From Bradyrhizobium betae (GTDB taxonomy: Bacteria > Pseudomonadota > Alphaproteobacteria > Rhizobiales > Xanthobacteraceae), in assembly GCF_008932115.1 (NCBI RefSeq), contig NZ_CP044543.1:2548501-2612500 (forward strand): 64,000 nt of DNA. The letters are read 5' to 3'. Below, piece after piece: positions 8,933 to 18,251 of this stretch. A program made the position numbers and the translations under genes. Within the stretch, counting starts at the first letter, position 1; each line of letters begins with the position of its first letter. A model generated the notes under the pieces. The model was given only the letters and a program-made list of their open reading frames with translations. It did no database searches and had not been told where the DNA came from.

Positions 8933-10594
8933 TCAGGGCGCGCAAGTAAAGCTCGACGCCTCCGCCACCGGTCCCGACTTGTAATGCGGCCAGGACGGCC
9001 AGCGGCACAGCGGCATCGCGCGCAACACCGCGAATGATGGCGCCTCGACCTTCTGCTCGCTGACTTCGAGGTCGCCGGGCGCCTTGCCTTTCTCGACCCA
9101 GTCCACCAGCGCGCTCAGCATGTCGACATTGGCCGGCGCGCCGGAGCCGACATGGTCGACGCCGGGCGCGGTGTAGAGCCGTGCGAATTCGGCGGTCTCG
9201 GCCTTGCCGAGCCTGCGCTCGACGCTCTCAAAATAGCGGATGCCGGCACAGGGGCTCTGCGCATAATCGGCCATGTGCTCGAGCATGATGAGACGGCCGC
9301 CGCGGGCGCGGAAGCGGCTGAGATCCGGATCGGTCGAGTCCATCAGGGTGGAGACTTCGAGCAGCCGCGCCTTGTGATCCTCGGGCTTGTAGGTGGTGAC
9401 GTCGAGCTTGGGATCGCGCGCGAACACATATTGAATGCCGCCGGCGCCATAGATCCAGGCGATGCCGTTATTGGGCGCAGGCGGCTGCGCGGGCGGCGCC
9501 GTGCCGAGCCACCACGCGACCCAACCGCCGGTCGGGCCGACCGCCGGCGTATCTTCGCCTGACACGCCCCAGCCCGGATAATCGTCGAGACCATTGGCGA
9601 GCGCGAACGGGAATTTATAGGTCGCATGCAGCATATTCACAGCCTTGATCTGTGGGTCGGTGAGACACTGATCGCCTGTCTTGCCGGACTCGCAGCGCAG
9701 GGTCTCGACCTTGAACGCCGCCTTGCAGGCCACGGGATCCTGCACCAGCGCATCGTCGGAGCCGTCGGCCTTGTCGCAAGCGGCCCGCACGGCATCGCCG
9801 ACGAGCTTGACCTGTGCCGGATTGATCCAGCCCTCGCCCATGGTCGCAAGCCCCGAGCGGGTGCCGGCATGTTGCAGGCCAACCCAGTTGATCACAGGCA
9901 CGCGCGCAAAGATGCCATCGAAATCGTCAGGATAGCGCTGCGCCATGGTGAGGCCTTCGCGGCCGCCTTCGGACGAGCCCATGAAGTACAGCTTCTCCGG
10001 CTTCTTGCCGTAGGCGCGTTCCATCAGCACGACGGCGGCATCGCGCACCTTCTTGTAGGCGCGATGGGCAAAGTTCTCGAACGCTTCGTCGTTCAGCGCG
10101 AACACCTGCGGCGGCTCGCCTTGCTTGGTCTCGTGGCCGGAATCGGTGCCGTAGGTGACGAAACCGCGCGCCAGCGGCGACGGCTTGTCGAAGGGATAGG
10201 CCGGCGGCAGCCCGAGGCCCGTGATCAGCACGCCGTTGAAGCCGCCGCCGCCATATTGCAGCGAACGGCCGTTCCACTCGACCGGGAGATTGACCTGGAA
10301 CTTGATCGGCGGCGCCTTTGGATCGGTAGGGTCGATATGGCCGAGCAGCTTGCAGAACGCGGGATTGGCGGGTGTGACGCGCCCTGACGGCGTCGGTCCA
10401 CGCTCGGCAATTGCGAGAGGCGATGGTGCCAGCAACGTCGCGGCGTCGATCTTCACGGCATCCGCGCCGCCGACCAGACCCTTGCAGACCGTATCCGCAT
10501 CCTCGGCCAGCGTCACCGCGAACGCGCTGTTCGCGCCCATTGCGGCTGCCGTGCCCACGAGCCATGCGCACAGCTTCGCTCTTGTCAGCGTCAT
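8933..10594 (-). CDS. Tannase/feruloyl esterase family alpha/beta hydrolase, secreted
   Basis: The 553-residue protein has a signal peptide (LCAWLVGTAAAMGANSAFA) and the tannase-family core. The nucleophile elbow is YFMGSSEGGREGL near residue 206, the Asp lies in HMADYAQSP, and the His in PGVDHVGSGAP near residue 480. Family members normally have Cys next to both Ser and His, forming a disulfide; here both are replaced, by Ser and Val. Hydrolysis of an aromatic or small ester in the periplasm is likely, the substrate unknown. ATG 10594 was preferred over an upstream in-frame GTG because the signal peptide begins there. Confidence 0.87.
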   Translation of the reverse strand: MTLTRAKLCAWLVGTAAAMGANSAFAVTLAEDADTVCKGLVGGADAVKIDAATLLAPSPLAIAERGPTPSGRVTPANPAFCKLLGHIDPTDPKAPPIKFQVNLPVEWNGRSLQYGGGGFNGVLITGLGLPPAYPFDKPSPLARGFVTYGTDSGHETKQGEPPQVFALNDEAFENFAHRAYKKVRDAAVVLMERAYGKKPEKLYFMGSSEGGREGLTMAQRYPDDFDGIFARVPVINWVGLQHAGTRSGLATMGEGWINPAQVKLVGDAVRAACDKADGSDDALVQDPVACKAAFKVETLRCESGKTGDQCLTDPQIKAVNMLHATYKFPFALANGLDDYPGWGVSGEDTPAVGPTGGWVAWWLGTAPPAQPPAPNNGIAWIYGAGGIQYVFARDPKLDVTTYKPEDHKARLLEVSTLMDSTDPDLSRFRARGGRLIMLEHMADYAQSPCAGIRYFESVERRLGKAETAEFARLYTAPGVDHVGSGAPANVDMLSALVDWVEKGKAPGDLEVSEQKVEAPSFAVLRAMPLCRWPSWPHYKSGPVAEASSFTCAP

Positions 10595-10676
10595 CGTTTC
10601 CACCCGGTTGTTGTGTTTTCGTTCAGTCCGTCAGGAGGCCGCATTCAATGCGACCTTCCGCCGGCCGTCAACAAAG

Positions 10677-11921
10677 CTAGTGCTCGAACACGAGCCGCGC
10701 ACCGATGGTGCCATCGAGGGCGCGGATCTGCTGGAGCAGCGTCGCCGAATCCTGCCCCGCCAGGTCGGCGTCGAGCACGACGTAGCCGAGGTCGCCGGAG
10801 GTCTCCAGATATTGCGCGACGATGTTGATGTCGCGCTGGAGGAAGACCTCGTTCAGCCGCCGCAGCATGCCCGGCACGTTGCGATGGACATGGCTGAAGC
10901 GCACGCCCGCGGGACGCAGATGCAGTTGCACTTCCGGGAAATTCACCGCCCCCATGGTCGAGCCAGTGATGAAATAGTCGACCAGCTTGCGCGCCACCTC
11001 GCCGCCGATGCGCTCCTGCGCCTCCTCGGTCGAGCCGCCGATATGCGGGGTGAGAATGACGTTGCCGAGGCCCTGCAACGGACTCTTGAAGCGATCGGAA
11101 TTCGAGGACGGCTCGACCGGAAACACGTCGACGGCGGCGCCTGCGAGATGGCCGTCGCGCAAGACGCCCGCGAGCGCGTCGAGATCGACCACGGTACCGC
11201 GGCTGTTGTTGATCAGGAAAGAGCCCGGCTTCATCGCCCGCAGCTCTTTTTCACCGATCATGCCTGCGGTCTCCGGCGTCTCCGGCACGTGCAGGCTGAC
11301 GACGTCGCTCTGCGCCAGCAGCTCCTCCAGCTTTTCGACCGGCTCGGTGTTGCCGTGGCGGAGCTTGTCGGTGCGGTCGAAATAGATGACGCGCATGCCG
11401 ATGGCCTCGGCGAGCGTCGAGAGCTGCGAGCCGATATTGCCGTAGCCGATGATGCCGAGGGTGCGGCCGCGGACCTCGCGGCTGCCGGTCGCCGACTTGT
11501 CCCAGCCGCCGTCATGGGCCGACACCGAGCGCGGGAAGATGCGCCGCAGCAACATCACGATCTCGCCGATCACGAGCTCGGCGACGCTGCGCGTGTTGGA
11601 GAACGGCGCGTTGAACACGGGAATGCCGCGCTTGCGCGCCGCCAGCAGATCGACCTGGTTGGTGCCGACGCTGAAGCAACCGACCGCGAGAAGCTGGTCG
11701 GCCGCGGCGAGCACGTCATCGGTGATCTGGGTGCGCGAGCGGATGCCGAGCAGCGACACGCCCTTGAGCGCCCGCCGCAGATCCTCGCCGTCCAGCGCCT
11801 TGGTCAGCCGCTCGACATTGGTGAAACCCGCGCTCCGGAACAGGTCCACGGCGCTGTCGTTGACGCCTTCGAGCAGCAGCGCCTTCGCGCTCCGCTCCGG
11901 GTTTTGGCCTGGGGCTGACAT
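10677..11921 (-). CDS. serA: D-3-phosphoglycerate dehydrogenase with ACT domain
   Basis: SerA makes 3-phosphohydroxypyruvate, the first step of serine synthesis. The 414 residues match the short E. coli-like type: N-terminal substrate domain with IRSRTQIT, Rossmann motif GIIGYGNIGSQL near residue 155, catalytic Arg in NNSRGTVVD, Glu, and His in TPHIGGSTEEAQ, then a C-terminal ACT domain (VHRNVPGMLRRLNEVF) that binds serine for feedback. The gene stands alone with its own upstream region of about 120 bases before a repeat. Confidence 0.94.
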   Translation of the reverse strand: MSAPGQNPERSAKALLLEGVNDSAVDLFRSAGFTNVERLTKALDGEDLRRALKGVSLLGIRSRTQITDDVLAAADQLLAVGCFSVGTNQVDLLAARKRGIPVFNAPFSNTRSVAELVIGEIVMLLRRIFPRSVSAHDGGWDKSATGSREVRGRTLGIIGYGNIGSQLSTLAEAIGMRVIYFDRTDKLRHGNTEPVEKLEELLAQSDVVSLHVPETPETAGMIGEKELRAMKPGSFLINNSRGTVVDLDALAGVLRDGHLAGAAVDVFPVEPSSNSDRFKSPLQGLGNVILTPHIGGSTEEAQERIGGEVARKLVDYFITGSTMGAVNFPEVQLHLRPAGVRFSHVHRNVPGMLRRLNEVFLQRDINIVAQYLETSGDLGYVVLDADLAGQDSATLLQQIRALDGTIGARLVFEH

Positions 11922-12044
11922 GGAATCTCCGTAGGTAGCGGCTTTGCCCGCAGCTCATAGACCGCGGACGAGACGCAGCACAATAGGGTTGGGATATGGG
12001 GAGAAAATGGCGCGGGGTAGATGTGTTTGGCATCCCACCAGCCC

Positions 12045-12173
12045 CGTCATCCTGAGGCGCGAGCGATGGGGCGCGGAGCGCCCCATCGGGAGCCTCGAAG
12101 GATGAACGGCCCGGATGCAGCCGGGCCGTCGCCCTTCGAGGGCCGCTGAAGAAGCGGCCACCTCAGGGTGACG
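12045..12173. repeat. REPIN-like palindromic repeat B (GTCATCCTGAGG type)
   Basis: The element begins CGTCATCCTGAGG and ends CCTCAGGGTGACG, with internal hairpins (GGGGCGCGGAGCGCCCC and GGCCGCTGAAGAAGCGGCC). An inverted, closely similar copy is at 52461-52595. It lies between serA and the rhodanese gene. Confidence 0.85.
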
Positions 12174-12212
12174 GTGATGGAGTATTGGCGCGGAGCACGC
12201 GGACCGCTCGCG

Positions 12213-13445
12213 TCAAATCACGTAAAACCCATGCGTGCCGTCGAGCCGGAGCTGCTCGACCAGGCCGTATTCCCAGTCGAGATAGGCCTGCATGGCACGC
12301 TCGGCCACGTCGGTGCCTTCATAGGGGCGGCGGTAACGGTGCGCCGGGTCGGGCTTCGGCAGCACGCGCGGCGGGCCGATCTCGAGCGCGCCGTCATAGC
12401 CGCCTTCGAGCACATAGACCTCCCAGCCCATCTGCGCGAGCCAGGACGCCGTCATGTCGGCGCGGACGCCCTTGTCGTCGGTCAGGACGATGCGCGCGCC
12501 GCGCACGGGCGCGGCCATATCGGTTTCCTGGACGAGCTGGCCGCCCGGATAATGGCTGAAGCCGGGGAGATGGCCGGCCGCATATTCTTCCGCATCGCGC
12601 ACGTCGAAGCGATACAACGTACGGCCCGCCTGCGCGGCAAGCGCCGCCATCTCGCACGCACCGATATGGCGGACGCCGGCGCGATAGGCGACGTCGCGGG
12701 CATTGGCCGGGCCACCCTCGAACGATCCGATCGCGCCGCGCCGGTCAGCACCGTGGTTGAGACCATGCCGCGCCAGCGTCCAGCCGATGGTCCCGTTGCG
12801 CAGCGCCCGCACCTTGTTGGGCACGCCGGCATTGATCAGCGACTGGGTGCCGATGATCGAGCGGGTGCGGCCGGCACAATTGACGATGATGGTGGTTTCA
12901 GGGTCTGGCGCGGCCTGCCCCGCCCGCAACACCAGTTCCGCGCCGGGCACGCTGACCGAGCCCGGAATGTTCATGGTCGCATATTCGTCGAAGCGGCGGA
13001 CGTCGAGGATGGCGATGTTGGCCTTGTCCGCGATCAGCTTTGCCACCTCGTCGGCGCTGAACGAGGGCGTATGCCTGCGCGATTCGACCAGTTCGCCGTA
13101 CGCCTTGGAATAGGAATTGACGTCCTCGAACACCTGATAGCCCGCATCGCGCCAGGCCTTCAGTCCGCCATCGAGCGCACTGATGTTGGTGTAGCCGAGC
13201 GTGGCGAGGCGTTCAGCCCCCGTGGCAACGAGGCCCTCGCCGTCATCATAGAGTACGATCGCCACGTCCTTGCGCGGCAGCCGAACCTCGGCTTCGATGG
13301 CGATCCGGTCCGCGGCCATGTTGGCGGCAAACAGCGGATGGCCGGTGGCAAAGCCCGCCTCATGCCTGAGATCGAGCAGCGCGATCTCCTCGCGCAAGAG
13401 CAATGCCCGGCGGATGTCGGCGGGGGTGACGGTCGGAAGCTTCAT
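12213..13445 (-). CDS. Triple-rhodanese sulfurtransferase-like protein
   Basis: The 410-residue protein contains three consecutive rhodanese domains at about residues 1-108, 120-235 and 255-360. Only the middle domain has an active-site Cys, in IIVNCAGRTRSIIG near residue 190; the first has VLYDDGEGL and the third VLTDDKGVRA at the equivalent loop. The single-Cys arrangement suggests one catalytic domain held between two structural or substrate-binding domains. Sulfur or selenium transfer is inferred from the family; no partner gene is adjacent. Confidence 0.85.
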   Translation of the reverse strand: MKLPTVTPADIRRALLLREEIALLDLRHEAGFATGHPLFAANMAADRIAIEAEVRLPRKDVAIVLYDDGEGLVATGAERLATLGYTNISALDGGLKAWRDAGYQVFEDVNSYSKAYGELVESRRHTPSFSADEVAKLIADKANIAILDVRRFDEYATMNIPGSVSVPGAELVLRAGQAAPDPETTIIVNCAGRTRSIIGTQSLINAGVPNKVRALRNGTIGWTLARHGLNHGADRRGAIGSFEGGPANARDVAYRAGVRHIGACEMAALAAQAGRTLYRFDVRDAEEYAAGHLPGFSHYPGGQLVQETDMAAPVRGARIVLTDDKGVRADMTASWLAQMGWEVYVLEGGYDGALEIGPPRVLPKPDPAHRYRRPYEGTDVAERAMQAYLDWEYGLVEQLRLDGTHGFYVI

Positions 13446-13517
13446 GGCGCGAACCTTGACGAGAACAAGCCATGGCTTTTGAACGATTAGACGTGCGTTG
13501 GCTAGCCTCTGTTGCCG

Positions 13518-14699
13518 TCACTCGCCCGGGACGAGCCGCCCGAGCCGCAGCTGGGACGGGCGCCGCAGCTTGCGGCGCGACAGATAGAGCAGAAGTCCGG
13601 TGACCGAGAACAGCGGCATCAAGGCCGCGGCGATCATGAACACGAGCTTGCCGGGCCAGCCCAGGATTGCGCCGCGATGGATGTCGAGCACGTTGGCGAT
13701 CATCTTCTCGCCGAAGGTCTTGTCGGCATAGCGCTCCGCCGAGACCAACTGACCGGTGATCGCGTCGATGCGGAATTCGTCGCGCGTGGTGTCGAGCGTG
13801 GAGTCCTTCCCCCATGACCGGATCCGGATCACCGTGCCCGGGCCCGCGGGCAGCGTCAGCAGGGCCCTGGAGAAGTGCCCGCCCTCCTCTTGCCGGAACG
13901 TGGCCCACGCGCGATCGAATCCCACAGGCTGGGCCGGCTCGGGACGACCGGGTGCGCGCGGCTGTTTCGGCTGCATCTTCGCGGCGGCGACATGTGGGCG
14001 CGACAGCAGCCAGACGACACCGTCCTTGTACCAGTCGAACGAGTACCACAGCCCCGTGAGCGTCATCACGAGATAGATCGGGAGGACCCAGGTGCCGATC
14101 ACCGCGTGCAGCGACCGGTGCAGACTACGGCCGCTGAGCCCGAGATTGGGTTTCAGCCACATCTTCACATTGCCAGCGCGGCGCGGCCAGCGCAGCACGA
14201 GGCCCGAAATAAGCATGACGATCAGGCCAAGCGCCGCGATGCCAGTGATCTGGCGCCCCCAGCCCTTGGCATCGCCGGGAATGAGCAGCCAGCGATGCAG
14301 CCGGCGGACGGTCGCGAAGAATTCCTCGCCGCGCGGTGAGCCCAGCACGCGGGCATCGTAGGGATCGACATAGAGCGAGGTCCGCCGCGCGCCCTGCTCG
14401 TCGCGACCGAAGCGGACACGCACGGCCGCGGACGGATCGCTCGACAGCGTGACCGCGGCGACCTTCCCGGCATCCTGCGTCGCCTCCAGCCGCGCGAGCA
14501 GTTCGTCCGGCATCAGCGCCGGTGCCTGACGCGGCGCGACCTGCATGATGCCGGCGTTCAGATGTTCGACGATCTCGTCCTCGAAGCTCATGACCGAACC
14601 GGTCAGCGCGATCAGGGCGAGCAGCAGCGCGAGGACGAGGCCCGCGATGGAGTGGGCCTGGAACAGAGACGCCCTGATCTTGTTCCCCGGCCTACTCAT
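13518..14699 (-). CDS. PepSY-associated membrane protein of an iron-type operon
   Basis: The 393-residue inner-membrane protein has an N-terminal helix (AHSIAGLVLALLLALIALTG), a periplasmic PepSY region, and further helices near residues 160-180, 210-230 and 350-375, the usual layout of PepSY-TM proteins linked to siderophore uptake, some of which reduce ferric chelates. His residues flank the helices (LHRWLL, LHRSLHAVIG, LDIHRG). ATG 14699 overlaps the end of the upstream binding-protein gene by eight bases, so the genes are co-translated. Role in periplasmic iron release is inferred. Confidence 0.85.
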   Translation of the reverse strand: MSRPGNKIRASLFQAHSIAGLVLALLLALIALTGSVMSFEDEIVEHLNAGIMQVAPRQAPALMPDELLARLEATQDAGKVAAVTLSSDPSAAVRVRFGRDEQGARRTSLYVDPYDARVLGSPRGEEFFATVRRLHRWLLIPGDAKGWGRQITGIAALGLIVMLISGLVLRWPRRAGNVKMWLKPNLGLSGRSLHRSLHAVIGTWVLPIYLVMTLTGLWYSFDWYKDGVVWLLSRPHVAAAKMQPKQPRAPGRPEPAQPVGFDRAWATFRQEEGGHFSRALLTLPAGPGTVIRIRSWGKDSTLDTTRDEFRIDAITGQLVSAERYADKTFGEKMIANVLDIHRGAILGWPGKLVFMIAAALMPLFSVTGLLLYLSRRKLRRPSQLRLGRLVPGE

Positions 14700-15720
14700 C
14701 GAAACCCACCTTCCCGATGAGCGCGATGGCGGCTTGCTGTTGTCCGGAGATCTCGTCGATCGGCAGCGTATCGGCGGCGAACGAGCCGATGGCAGCGACG
14801 ATCGGCGCGGGCTCCGTCTCGGCAAGCACAGGATATTCCAGCTCGGCGGCGGCAAAGATCCGCTGCGCCGCTGGTGTCACCAGGAATTCGAGCAGCCTTC
14901 GCGCGGCCTCCGGATGTGGCGCGCGTTTCGCAATGGCAGCGCTGGTCAGGTTCACATGTGTGCCACCGCCCTTGAACGTCGTCGGCACCGCCTTGACCTC
15001 CATCGCCCAGACGCGCCAATCCGCACCTTCCCGTCCGTCACGCAATTGCGCCAATGCGACGGTGTTGGCGATGCCGATCTCGCAAGTGCCTTGCGCGATC
15101 TCGCGGATCACGTCGTTGTCCTTGCCGGCAGGCTTGTGGACGAGATTGGCCTTCAGGCCCGCCAGCCAGGCCTCCGTCGCGGCTTCGCCGTGATGGGCGA
15201 GATAGGCCGCGACCAGCGCCACATTGTTCTGATGCAACGCCGAGCGCATGCAGAGCTTGCCGCGCCATTGCGGACCCGCGAGGTCTTCATAGTCGATCGC
15301 CGCGAGCGCGCTGTTCTTGCGCGCCAGCACGATGCGGGGACGGATGGCGAGCGTGATCCATCGTGCCCCGGCGCCGCGCAGATGTGCCGGCACAGCCTGT
15401 TCAAGGCGCGGCGAAGCAATGGCTTGCGTCAGACCGCGGGTGGAGAGCTGGATGGTCTTGTCCAGCCCGATCGTCAGCAGCACGTCGGCGGGCGATGTCT
15501 CGCCTTCCGACACGAGGCGCTTGACGAGACTGTCCTCGACGAAGACGACGTTGACCTTGACGCCGCTGGCTTTCGTGAACGCCGCAACGACGGGTGCGAC
15601 CAGAGCAGCCTCTCGGGTCGCATAGAGCGTGATTTCCCCGGCGCGGCTCGCACCCGTGGCGGCAAGGCAAACAAACGCCAGCGCGACCAGGACCGCGACG
15701 GCTTTGTGCCGCATCGCCAT
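14692..15720 (-). CDS. Fe(3+)-type ABC transporter substrate-binding protein, solitary
   Basis: The 342-residue periplasmic protein has a signal peptide (AVAVLVALAFVCLAATGASRA) and the FbpA/FutA fold: ITLYATREAAL at the mature start, DVLLTIGLDK, and GGGTHVNLTSAAI. The iron-binding tyrosines that normally follow the N-x-Y-Y motif are absent: the matching segment near residue 217 is GIANTVALAQL. No permease or ATPase gene is nearby. It sits between the TonB-dependent receptor (two-base gap) and the PepSY gene in one operon, so a role in iron or siderophore handling is likely, but direct Fe(3+) binding is doubtful. Confidence 0.85.
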   Translation of the reverse strand: MAMRHKAVAVLVALAFVCLAATGASRAGEITLYATREAALVAPVVAAFTKASGVKVNVVFVEDSLVKRLVSEGETSPADVLLTIGLDKTIQLSTRGLTQAIASPRLEQAVPAHLRGAGARWITLAIRPRIVLARKNSALAAIDYEDLAGPQWRGKLCMRSALHQNNVALVAAYLAHHGEAATEAWLAGLKANLVHKPAGKDNDVIREIAQGTCEIGIANTVALAQLRDGREGADWRVWAMEVKAVPTTFKGGGTHVNLTSAAIAKRAPHPEAARRLLEFLVTPAAQRIFAAAELEYPVLAETEPAPIVAAIGSFAADTLPIDEISGQQQAAIALIGKVGFDE

Positions 15721-15722
15721 CG

Positions 15723-18040
15723 CTAGAACTTCACCGTTGCCGACAGCGACACGCGGCGTGCATCACCGATCGCGACGTTCAGATTGTTGACGGCGGAGGG
15801 ATAGTAGACCGTGTCGAACAGGTTCTTGACGTTGAACTGGTAGACCACCGGCGTGTTCTGGTGTTTCGTCTCATAGGTCGCGAAGATATCGGCGACCACA
15901 TAGGACGGCAGGAAGAAGCCATTGGTGGAATCGCCGGGGCGATCGCCGACGTAGCGCGCGCCACCGCCGAGGCGGAGCTGGCCCGGCAAGGCTGTGCCGA
16001 AGTCATAGACCAGATAGAGCGAAGCCGTGTTCATCGCAACGTTCTGCAGCTTCCTGCCAAGCAGCGTCGAATCTTCGGACGCCGTCACCCGCGCATCGGT
16101 GTAGCCATAGCTGCCGATCAAGGCCCAGCTGTCGGTGAGCCTGCCGGTGACATCCAATTCGACGCCGCGCGAATGGGCACGGCCGACGGTGTGGATCTCC
16201 ACTACGTTCGCGCTGTTCGTCTTCGTCGTCTGCACGTTCTTCTTGTCGAGATCGTAGAGTGCCAGCGTACCCGAGATGCGCTTGTTCAGATCGAACTTCA
16301 CGCCGGTCTCGTATGACACGCCCTCTTCCGGCGCGACGTTGGAATCGACCACGGCGCCGATCGGCGCAATGGTCGAATTCGGCTTCAGCGACTCGGTGTA
16401 ACTCGCATAGAGCGAGATCTGGTCGGTGAGCTTGAAAATGGCGCCGCCGAGCGGAAGCACCTTGTCCGCGGAGACATTTGTGTTGGTGACGAAGGGCTTT
16501 CCGCGTCCGGCGATCTGGTCGTAGTCCATGTAGCGGACGCCGCCGACCAGCGCGAAGCGTTCGGTCAGATGCAGCGTGTCCTGGAAGAACATCGACCATT
16601 GGCCGAGCTTGTCGGTCTGGGCGCTGTCCGGATTCGATACCGTCGTGCCCGGGCTGACCAGCCCGTAAACGGGATTGTAGACGTTGATGGCAGGCGTCGC
16701 CTGCCGGATCAGATTGTCGCGGTAGATGGTGCGGTACTGGCCGTCGCCGCCGAACACCACCTCGTTGCGCATGTTGCCGAGCCAGAAGCCACCGGACATG
16801 TAGGACGTTCCGTAGCTGACATTGCTGAGCGAGCCCTGCGTGCCGTCGTTGCTGCGGGTCTCTGCGCCCGTCGTGAAGTTGAGGGTGGAGATGCGAAGCT
16901 GGTTGGCGCTGAAAGTCTCGGTGTTGTAGCTGTATCCGGCGTAGAGCTTCCAGTCCTGGTTGAAGCGGTGCTCGACCGACGCCTGGATCAGGTCGGACGT
17001 CCCCACACATTGTTGAAGGGTTCGTCGAGCCGACGCGTCGCAGGAACCGCGAGCGGCGTTTTCGTCACCGGATTGAACGCGGTCCCGCGGTCGAACGGAT
17101 AGATGAACTCGCGGTGCTCGTAGTTGAGCTGAACGGTGGTGTCCTGGCCGTACCAGGCCAGTGACGGCGCAACCAGCATCTCGCGGTGGCGGCCGAAATT
17201 CCGCCAGTAATCCTCACTGACGCCGTAGCCGATGAAGCGATAGGCAAGACCCTGGTCCCCGATCGGGCCGGTGATGTCGAGCAGGCCGTCGGCACCCGTC
17301 TTGGAGGCGCTGAACGCCGAGCCGAGCAGCGTGACCGAACCGTGCTGGTAGAGTTCCGGACGCTTGCTGATGGTGTTGACGATGCCGCCGGGGTCCATGA
17401 TGCCGTAGAGCAGCGAGGCCGGCCCCTTCAACACCTCGACGCTCTCGACCGCGGCATTGAAGCTGCGCCCCTGCACGAGCGGCATGCCGTTGCGCATGAT
17501 CGAGCCGTCGCGATTGTCGCCGAAGCCGCGGCGGATCACCGCGTCCTGGCTGCCGGCGAGCGTGTTGGTCTGGGTGATGCCGGAGACGTTGATCAGCGCG
17601 TCGTCGATGTTGCGCGGCAGCTGGTCCTTGAGAACCTGCTCGGGCACGACGTTGACGGCCTGCGATGTGTTGAGCGGCGAGGCGCCATTGCGCAGCGTGG
17701 TCGCACTCGGCATCGCGCGATAGCCGAGCTTGGCGGCCTGTTGCGCGGCGGCTTCCACGGCTGCGCGCTCCGACAGTGTCGGCGCGGCAGGAGCAGCGGC
17801 GTTCCGGTTGCGCTGGCGTGCGGCCGCTTGCGTGCGGCGTTGCGACGATTCCGACGCCCGCGCAGGCTTCGGCCGTTGCACCGGAGCGTCCACCGTCACC
17901 GGAGGCAATGCGGACTGCGCCTGCGCGATCGTCGTATTGGAGGGGAGTTCAGCGAGCAGCACGGCTGCTCCGATGAGAAGACCTGCACGGCTTCTGCCGG
18001 CACGATGACCACTGATCGGGTCATCCGCATTCACACGCAC
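15723..18040 (-). pseudogene. TonB-dependent siderophore receptor, split by a one-base frameshift
   Basis: Reading from 18040, the first 350 codons give a signal peptide, a Pro/Arg-rich linker, and a complete plug domain (VIRRGFGDNRDGSIMRNG, SVEVLKGPASLLYGIMDPGG) and then stop at 16988. The other frame from 17006 to 15723 gives the remaining barrel, ending in the expected aromatic residue (VSLSATVKF). The two join smoothly if one base is added to the C4 run at 17001-17004 (G4 on the coding strand). With that repair the protein is about 775 residues, normal for a ferrichrome/pyoverdine-type receptor. This is either a true null allele, phase variation, or a sequencing error. Confidence 0.9.
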
Positions 18041-18121
18041 TTTCGCCCCACTTCAATTCTGCAACAACTATGAAGCTTGCGCGTCTAGCAATCGCAGCGA
18101 ATGAAGAGAACCGTAGGCGAC

Positions 18122-18153
18122 GTTGAATCGCTCTAGTGTTGAATCGTTCTAAA
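18122..18153 (-). promoter_or_regulatory. Tandem Irr/ICE-like sites upstream of the TonB receptor operon
   Basis: On the minus strand TTTAGAACGATTCAACA (18137-18153) resembles the iron control element TTTAGAAnnnTTCTAAA: the left half is exact, the right half matches at five of seven. A weaker copy, TAGAGCGATTCAACG, follows directly at 18122-18136. The pair is 80 to 110 bases upstream of the receptor start. Irr control by iron and haem is inferred. Confidence 0.5.
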
Positions 18154-18251
18154 CGAAGATCGACGCCAATCGGCAATCACGAATTGCCGCGATGCCGCGC
18201 GCGACACGTTACGCGCGAATTCGCGGCATCGTGTCGCGGCGTCGTGCGATC

